64,000 nucleotides of DNA, taken from Escallonia rubra. Taxonomy: Eukaryota > Streptophyta > Magnoliopsida > Escalloniales > Escalloniaceae. Shown piece by piece: positions 56,712 to 64,000 of this stretch. The notes under the pieces were generated by a model. It was not told the DNA's origin, made no database searches, and saw only the letters and a list, made by a program, of their open reading frames with translations. Both the position numbers and the translations under genes were made by a program. The stretch covers positions 186,001 through 250,000 of the forward strand of contig JAVXUO010001478.1 of the NCBI GenBank assembly GCA_033065855.1, given 5' to 3'. How positions within the stretch are numbered: the first letter of the stretch is position 1; each line of letters starts with the position of its first letter.

Positions 56712-57235
56712 TTAGTGAACTGAGATGTTCATGAATGACTCGTGGTTCTTCCTCCAAAGAAATTGTTCAAGTTCGTTTGTACAATATATGAACCACACAT
56801 GAACAAATTTTAAAGCTCGTTTATTAAACGAGCCGAACATGAACATTCGAAAGTGTTCACGAATGTGTTCGTGAACAGCTTGTCTAGATAATAAATTAAT
56901 TATAATATGTTCAAAACTCAAAAGTCATATAACTTAGTTCTGGTATAAGTTAAGTTTAAACCTGAAAGTCCTCAAATCAGTTAGACAATTGGATCAAGAA
57001 AGGTATAGTTTTGAATTAGAAATAATTTTTTTGAAAAAGAACACGAGTTTTCAAGATCGAATTCGAATCATATAATTAAACGAATGAACTCAAGTCGAAC
57101 ACGAGTTTTGTGAACGAGTTGACATAAAATTTTGAAGATTAAATAAACTCGAACACAAATATAACCTGAAACTAAAAAACGAGGTAAATATACCTCTATT
57201 TAGCTCGAAGTCTGTTTGTACACTGCTGTAAATAC
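56712..57235. mobile_element. Diverged copy of the hAT-like element at 14639-15495
   Basis: Same orientation and word order as 14960-15495: 'gagatgttcatgaatgactcgtggttc', 'aaagctcgtttattaaacgagccgaacatgaacat', 'gtgttcgtgaacagct', then 'gaacacgagttttgtgaacgag' and an end 'agctcgaagtctgtttgtacactgctgtaa'. Terminal bases are decayed and no clear target duplication is seen. Frames in it are shadows. Confidence 0.6.
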
Positions 57236-57727
57236 TGCCTTCAATTTTGGAGTTGCCTAACTTGGAACCGGTACACAACTGGTTATTATGCTGGGGTAGG
57301 CCTTATGAATGATTAGGCCAAGGACTAATGAGCATACTCTGGTATTGGTATGCAATGAATTAAGTATGGCCGCCATTGCTCTCAAGTGGCCCTTGAATCT
57401 AATGGCTCGTTGCTTTTCTTTCACCTTCTTACTTTTTTTATCTGGGTTTCTCTAATTCAACGGCAGTGTCGGCCATGGTCGTATTTCAGAGTCAAGCACC
57501 CGCATGCTCTTTTAGTTGTAGTTCGCTTCCTTTGAGTTTGTACTTGTTTTCGGGGTCAATGAAAACAAGTAGGCACGGGTCGCATGGGAGTGTCAGCCCC
57601 AACTGAATGACAGCCAAGAGGAGGGCGCTGAAATGGTCAGATGTAAGACTTTCTAGTCTACCCATTGGGCAACCCGGCCTTCTCTGATAACTCGTTCCTC
57701 AGAAACCCCATTACACACTCAGACACC
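57236..57727. other. Upstream region of receptor kinase gene B
   Basis: No other gene is seen. An in-frame ATG at 57665 precedes the chosen start by 21 codons; that extension would bury the signal peptide, so this stretch is treated as promoter and 5' UTR. No clear TATA box was identified. Confidence 0.4.
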
Positions 57728-60700
57728 ATGTCTCCTCTCCTGAAAATAGTTCTGTTACTTCTCTCTGCCTATTCACCACCAAGATCTTCAGGTGACAATG
57801 GTGGCGAGAGTTTCTTCGAGACTTGCCCACCAACCAAATGCAGCAAGAGAGGTCCAACCATCAGATACCCATTGCGGCTCAATACACAACCATCCTTCTG
57901 TGGCCGTGAAGGATCAGAACTGTCATGCTCGGCTAACGGCAGTACCCTTTTTCACCTTCCTTTCTCAGGCAGTTACTTGGTAGATTCCATCAATTACTAC
58001 AGCAGGCGTATTTCACTGGAAGTCCAGGACGGAAACTGCCCGCTACAAAGCCTTCTGTCTATGAATCGCACCGATTCAATCTTGGAGTACTTGAGCACGA
58101 ATCTTCTGGTTGTCAATTGCACTAGAGGAGGAGGTGCAATAGATGGAATGGCTGGACCGATTGATTGTCTGCAAAATGACAAGGACTGGGTTTATGTAAC
58201 GGATGCTAGCGCTACGATGGACAAGTTGCCGTCGAATTGCAGTATTTCTGGGAATGGTGCGATTCTGTTTGATGGCGGTGATTTGGTTGCGGGGGTCGAG
58301 AGGATCCTGAGAACAAGAAAGATTTTTATGTACTGGAGATTTGATGAAGGTTGTAATGAATGTGAAAGAAAAGGAAATTACTGCGGCATCAATACTTCCA
58401 CTAATGGGACAATCTGCATGAATCCCAGGCACCCAAGTAAGTAGCTATCAAAGGGTTTTATCTCAATTTTAGTTCTTCTGTCTTCTTGATTTCACGTTTG
58501 CATCCACATGTAGATATCTTAGTTTGGGGACAGAAATTACATATATAAACTTCGATAGCTAGTCATATTGATCTAATGTGACCACATTTGGTGCAGCAAG
58601 CATTTCCAATAATCAATTTCATGGGATCTGCAAAAAGAATTCGATGTCTATGTGCCTTAGTACTAGTATCACGGATATATTGAGGTTATATAAGTTGCGT
58701 ATACCTGTATATTCCAATCTTGCTGACTTTTTAATTGTAGACATGCACAATAGTTTAGAAATAATTCGACTAAATGCTAGTCACATGTAGGACTCACGAG
58801 TATATCAAATTACGCATACGTAAAATGTGCATTTGAGCAGGGGCGGATCCAGAAAGTTTAATCGAGGGGCGCCAAAAAGACATAAAAAAAATTGATGGCT
58901 AACATAAAAGAATGAAGAAGGTTTAAGTTCATCAACATTACTACTGCTAACATTTTTTGTTTGAAAGAACTAACCAATTGTGTGTGACTTTGACTTCCCC
59001 ATCTACAAAAATAAGCATATTATAATTAGCGCAACTATTGAATACGTTAAATGCATAGTAAATTGTTTAGTTCGTGTTTTTTCGTAACTATTGAATACAT
59101 TAGTAATATAAGAATTAAACTAATGAATACCGTAACTATTGAAATAGCGTAACAATTGAATACGTTAATACTATAATTAGCGTAACTATTGAATTTGTTA
59201 ATACTCAAAGAATTAAACTATAAACAAAAGAACTCATCTGGATCAATTCGTGTTTTTTTGGTAATCCGGAAATTTGAAATTTGAGATTTGGAAGAATGAA
59301 GAATGAGAACGAAGAAGATTATGACGGCCGATGACACAAAGAATAAATAATACAACAAATGAAACCCTAATTAATTAGTTACGATATAATGGCATTTTCG
59401 TAAATATGTGAAATGTGAGTATTATTATCAATAACTAAAAACAAATCCAAAAAATTGGGGGGTGCCGTGGCCCCCCCGGGCCATGCTACAGTTCCGCCCC
59501 TGCATTTGAGATCTAGTACAAAGAAAAATTAGAGTTTGACCATACAAAATTAAAAGAATAATCAGAATTTTATTATGAATTGGAACCACAACAACAACAA
59601 AAGGAGGTTGATAAATTCACTCCAAACTTAAAAGTCTCCCGAACTCTAAATGGTTTTTAGTGGCACTTGATAATAACGCAGTTGATGCCAAGGAAGTGCA
59701 TTCGCAGCATACGAGAAGGTGCCACAGAGAATGTAGTTCGAGTCAGAAGCCAAATGTGATGATGCGGGATAGAGTAAGGATGAAACAAGGGCAAGGACCA
59801 AGGTTTATCAGGTAGAGCCTGAAGAATGGCAGTACAACAAGGGCTAAGGCACAATATGAATATACAACGACAGTTACAGTTCAATGCTTTGGTCCAAAGT
59901 CAAGGTCCGAAGTTATGGTCCTGCATCGACGTCCAGAGTGTTTCTATTTCTAGAAGTCCCGAGCTCTATGATTCTAGAATAAGAAAGCGAGTTTTTGCAA
60001 ATGAGTTCAGAAGTCTCCTAAAATGAAATTCAAAGTTCACTATTTATAGGCAAAGATACGCCTGGGTCGTCAGGCGCCACGTGGCACCCCTTGAGGGTGA
60101 CACGCCACCCAGGGGGCTACAAATGCCGGTGCTCCACGAACTATCGGATCGTATATTCACTCGGCCTGCCATGTACAGTTTTGCTCTGTCTGTCTAGAAG
60201 CATCGGGTCACACAACATTAATGTGGACATAGAACCCCTTGATCTAGCCATTAGTCCAAAGCCCTTGCTGATTCTCACAAGGGCGTCGAGAAACGCAGAG
60301 AACCTGACAACAATGAAGAAGGCTCAACCCCCAACTGTGGTGAACTAGGTGTGATGCCCTCCTGAGACTTGTTCCTGTCTCGGAGTGACCCAGGGGTCAT
60401 CCCTGGAGGTGCCGATAAAGAGACCCCACTGTTGGAGCACATAGATTCGTCATGCTGACACCCTAACATAGATAGTGTCCTGAAGAGTCACCTATCTTGC
60501 GGGTGAGTCCTTTGCTGGAGCACTCGGAAAACAAGCTAGTGTGCTGGAGGAGTTGCCTAACTAACGGGCCGAGATTGTGTCCTGAAGGAGTCACCTATCT
60601 GACATGCCGAGGTAGTGTCTTGAGGAGTCACCTAGCTGGCTAAAGAGGAGTCCTCATGCCAAAGCACTTGGAACTCCCTAGCGGATATAGTGTCCGGAAG

Positions 60701-63700
60701 GAGTCACCTAGCTGGCGGGAAGGGAGTTCTCGTGCTGAGCACTTGGAGCTCCCTGACGAAGATAGTGTACTAGAAGAGTCGCCTATCCCAGCGATGAGTC
60801 TTGTGCCGAAGCACTCGGAGTGTGCCAAGGTATTGCCTTGGAGGAGTCGCCTACCCGACGGGTCGAAATAGTGTCCAGAAGGAGCTGCCTACTTGTCGGG
60901 AGGGGAATCCTCATGCCACAGCACTCATGCCACAGCACTCAAAGCTCCCTGAGGTAGTGTGCCAAAGGAGTCGCTTACTTTGAGGGGTGTTACACACTCT
61001 GGAGAGTGGGTCGAAGCATGTTCCACAACCAAGGCAAGGTGTGCATGGTGTGGTGAAAGGCTAGACCCATGTCGGGGCATGGTAGTGTGATAGGGTGCTG
61101 AGGCGTCTGTGTAAGCGGCACGGCGTCTGGGCGAGGCGGGATGTGTGCGGTGTCTGGGCACGCTTAATGGAGATGGCACAAGAGTGCGGTGAATGACTGT
61201 CATGTGGGGCATGTGACACGGTGACATCGGTTTGGCGCGGTGGGATCTGTTCAGCGTCAGGGGCATACTCAACGGAGATGGCGTGAGGGTGCGGTGAATG
61301 AGTGTCTTGAGGGGCAGGTGATACAGCGACAGACTTTAGGCGCGGCCGAGGGAAGGAGTGTCGGATGCACGTATGACAAGGCGTGGCAATTAGGCATAGT
61401 CGGGCATTACAACGACGTATGTCATTCCGGGGGTACGTGAAAGCCGAGACAGTGCTCAAGTGCGGTCGGGTATCGCAGAGACGGAGGTCATGGAATTCCT
61501 AAGGATAGGACATATGCTAGAAGCATGACATGTGAGTTCGATTCCAACACTTACAATACTTTCGTTCCAAAAGCACGGGATGTGACTTGATCGTGCGCCT
61601 CAGGTTGACCGGCTTGGTAGCGTTGAACTTTGATCGTTAAATACCCGCTAACGTGTGGGGACCAAGAGCGGTTAACCAGTGCGTAGCCAAGATGCGCTAG
61701 CAACATCACTTTTTAACTTTAAAGACAAAAAGGAAGGGGAAGAGTTCAAGTCCCATAATATATACTAGGAATTTCTAATCTTTTTTTCTTTTTTAATGCT
61801 TTAACCATATGTCATATAGGTAACATAACAAAACTTTATTGAAGAAAACGGGAGGTGGCCATGGTCCCCCGGCCCTATTGTAGATCCACCACCAGAGGGA
61901 CTCAAACTAGATAACCTTACTCTACCAAGCATTTTCCATGGAAGTTTTACCACAGTGGAGAGATTTTGTTAGGAAAGAGGATGAAGAAGATCCCTCAATT
62001 ACCTTGCATATTCCACAAACTGCAATTTTTGTGCTATTCAAGCGCAATTAACTCCGTTGAATGGAGCTTATTCTCTTTTCTTAAAAGCCACAGGGTGTTA
62101 AAATTGATAAAAGCTACGAAGAAAGTAATTTTTTTTTTTTTTCTGAAATGTTCTCCCTGTAAAATAAATGCCCAGCATGCTTATTTTCCCTTGGATCTGT
62201 TTCCCAGTCTTTCCTTATTAGCTTCATCCTTCTGCCTTGAATAAGTTATGGTCTCTCAGACTTAATTCTCCTTTCACATAGTGGTCAAGATGTAGCTAGA
62301 AATAACAGGTTAAAGGCTTACAAATGTCTTGAAAAGCTGATGCTTATGACCAAATGTCTTACTAAATTACGCAATTTACTTGAGAAAAGGCATTGACAGA
62401 TATCTGCAGGAGCTATCTAGTTATCTTGGATCAAGAGCACCAAGAATTTGTGTATTGGAGTGGAACCATTTGTTAGAACTATCATAATTTCGATTGCTTT
62501 GGCTTCATCTACATGCGACCGTATTTTAAGAACATATGGTGTCCAGTGTCCACCATCCTGGAGGCAATAACATGGAGTTCTTTCAGTTTTATGAAATGAG
62601 TCTAAGAAATCACTAAATTTCTCTTATTTTACCCCCCTTTTTTCCCCTCTTGCAGGTTCTCGTGGTCGAATCATCATAGGTAAGCCTTTGATATCAAGAC
62701 TTAATAAGCAAACATGAAACTCATGAAAAATACTGGCTCAGCTGCTTTTGGGATTTTTAACAGGCTTGAGTGTTGGAGGGACCATTTTGCTGGCATTAGT
62801 GATCATTTTTCTATACAGACGAAGAACATCCATCAATGAAAAAGAAACTTGGCTGAAGATAGAGAAATTCCTAGCCAACTACAAAACCCTTAATCCAACA
62901 AGATATACTTTCTCCGAAATAAAGAAAATGACAGGTCGATTTAACCACAGAATCGGCCAGGGAGGTCAAGGAAGTGTGTACCAAGGGAAACTCCCCAGTG
63001 GGATACCAGTTGCAGTCAAAATGCTCGAGAATCCTGAAGGAAATGGAGAACAGTTCATCAATGAAATGGCTGCTATAAGCAGAATACATCATTCCAATGT
63101 GGTTCGCCTTCTGGGATTTTGCTACGAAGGGACAAGGCGTGCTATTGTCTATGAGTTCATGCCTAATGGATCGCTCGAGAGGTTTATATGCTTACAAGAA
63201 GCAAAATCAGGCCGCCGTTTATTGAATTGGGAGCAACTGCACAAAATTGCAATTGGCATTGCTCACGGAATAGAGTATTTACACCAAGGTTGCAACCAAA
63301 GGATCCTTCATTTTGACATAAAGCCTCACAATATTTTACTAGACCACAACTTTTGCCCCAAGATCTCAGATTTTGGACTGGCCAAGCTATGCGCAAGGGA
63401 TCAAAGTGTTGTGTCAATGACGGGTCCAAGAGGAACTGCAGGCTATACTGCACCCGAGCTCTTCTCAAGGAACTTTGGAGAGGTTTCTTATAAATCTGAT
63501 GTTTATAGCTATGGTATGCTGTTGTTAGAATTAGTTGGGTCTAGGAGACGTATCAATTTTCAGTCTGAAAGTCAGAGTCAAACCCAAGTTTACTTCCCAA
63601 TTTGGATTTATGAAAGGTTGAGCCTAGAGAAAGATTTGGAATTGCAAGTTGAGATGGATGGAGATGAAGAGATCGCCAAGAAGATGGCAATTGTGGCACT

Positions 63701-63833
63701 TTGGTGTATTCAATGGAGTCCCAAGGATAGGCCTTCCATGACAATGGTAATTCAGAAGCTAGAAGGCGACTCGCAAAGTATTGAGATGCCTCCAAAGCCT
63801 TACATTTCTTCCGATATTGAGATTGATTCATAG
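57728..63833 (+). CDS. LRK10L: LRK10-like receptor kinase B, 3 exons including a 24-nt exon, 600 aa
   Basis: Exons: 57728-58436, 62656-62679 and 62764-63833; the joins keep phase 1 and one open frame. I chose the Met at 57728 because MSPLLKIVLLLLSAY is a good signal peptide; the frame is open to 57665. The ectodomain has Cys pairs of the GUB_WAK_bind type (CPPTKCSKRGPTIRYPLRL, FCGREGSELSCSANG) and a WAK_assoc-like end (GCNECERKGNYCG). The 24-nt exon encodes SSRGRIII around the membrane border; the membrane segment is about 245-263. The kinase loop is GQGGQGSV (309-316), with Gln where gene A has Phe, Lys330, HFD Asp429, DFG Asp447. It is non-RD. The first intron is 4.2 kb and contains transposon insertions. 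It looks functional, provided the long intron is spliced. Ligand and role are inferred only from the family. Confidence 0.85.
58838..59502. mobile_element. hAT MITE in intron 1 of gene B, perfect 8-bp TSD
   Basis: Starts 'caggggcggatccag' and ends 'cagttccgcccctg'. The flanking duplication 'catttgag' is exact (58830-58837 and 59503-59510). It has the same terminal family as 12098-14003 and 14652-14957, with 'cgaggggcgcc' and 'gtggcccccccgg' just inside the ends. At 665 bp with no coding capacity, it is non-autonomous, and its clean TSD suggests a fairly recent insertion. Confidence 0.88.
59678..61701 (-). mobile_element. 2.0-kb GC-rich insert in intron 1 of gene B, solo-LTR-like
   Basis: Comparison with 38200-38260 shows uninterrupted related sequence on both sides ('...gataataac' and 'actttttaactttaaagacaa'), so about 2 kb was inserted here. 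On the minus strand it carries the same units as 38905-40255: 'ctcctt(c/t)(a/c)ggacacta' tandem words (60440-60990) and 'cgccatctccgttgag'-type units (61060-61460). No gag/pol is present. A solo LTR is the simplest reading, but terminal TG...CA and a 5-bp TSD are not clear. The frames at 59826-61459 are artefacts of high GC content. Confidence 0.5.
61702..62640. other. Rest of intron 1 of gene B
   Basis: 61702-61875 is the right-hand piece of the sequence shared with 38230-38400. The remainder is AT-rich intron with a poly-T run near 62131 and a pyrimidine tract before the acceptor at 62655. The 92-codon frame at 61966-62244 has no recognisable domain. Confidence 0.45.
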
Positions 63834-64000
63834 CAACGCTGACTTAAAATGCTCCTGATTTTGGATGCAAACTGAACATTGCAAGGAGAATCGACTGCAA
63901 TGTGAAAGAAATTGACTTCCGAACTTGGCAAATGGAAGTTTAGAGCACATTCTTGTAACTTTCGTTTAAAATGACCAGAACGACGAAGAGCATGCCTTGT

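Noticed and set aside
57665..57727. Upstream in-frame Met of receptor kinase gene B
   Set aside because: Starting there would place 21 mostly polar residues before the hydrophobic signal segment; the Met at 57728 gives a standard signal peptide.

Overview
This window is nuclear DNA from a flowering plant. It shows short GT-AG introns in a canonical plant poly(A) polymerase, plant-only gene families (LRK10-type receptor kinases, DUF4228/PADRE, XERICO-like RING-H2), and dense plant transposon families (L1-type LINE, CACTA, hAT, PIF/Harbinger, Stowaway, Helitron, copia). The background is AT-rich and gene density is low: five genes in 64 kb, all on the plus strand. The species cannot be fixed from the sequence alone.

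Layout: 1-4.6 kb is repeats plus a doubtful small ORF on the minus strand. A PADRE (DUF4228) gene lies at 4765-5319. From 5.3 to 20.4 kb there is no convincing gene; this stretch holds at least four hAT-like elements (several with readable 8-bp target duplications), two PIF/Harbinger-like elements, a 320-bp direct repeat and a degenerate tandem repeat. A complete 12-coding-exon nuclear poly(A) polymerase occupies 21145-26398 (promoter near 20.49 kb). From 26.8 to 30.3 kb there is a nested pile: a Harbinger-like element interrupted by a MITE and a Helitron, with a second Helitron in opposite orientation just beyond. A single-exon, GC-rich RING-H2 gene lies at 34648-35127. From 36.2 to 40.3 kb come a foldback, a 1.9-kb hAT element and a GC-rich high-copy-type repeat. 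From about 40.5 to 48.56 kb there is a decayed CACTA element, interrupted in a transposase-like exon by an apparently full-length LINE whose two ORFs are both open (649 and 1372 codons). From 49 to 53.3 kb there is a copia relic and a Stowaway MITE carrying a nested Harbinger-like insertion.

The right end (53.6-63.8 kb) carries two tandem LRK10-like receptor kinase genes in the same orientation. Each encodes a signal peptide, a cysteine-rich GUB_WAK-type ectodomain, a membrane segment and a non-RD kinase (HFD in place of HRD). The downstream gene has a 4.2-kb first intron inflated by a hAT MITE and a 2-kb GC-rich insert. These two are the only genes here that plausibly work together, as members of a surface-receptor cluster. 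The poly(A) polymerase, RING and PADRE genes are unrelated neighbours.

I found no evidence of a new multi-gene system. The most informative material is the transposon stratigraphy (LINE in CACTA, MITE in the TIR of another hAT, Helitron and MITE in a Harbinger-like element) and the possibility that the LINE is still competent. All coordinates and exon joins come from reading the sequence by eye; no alignment or database search was run.
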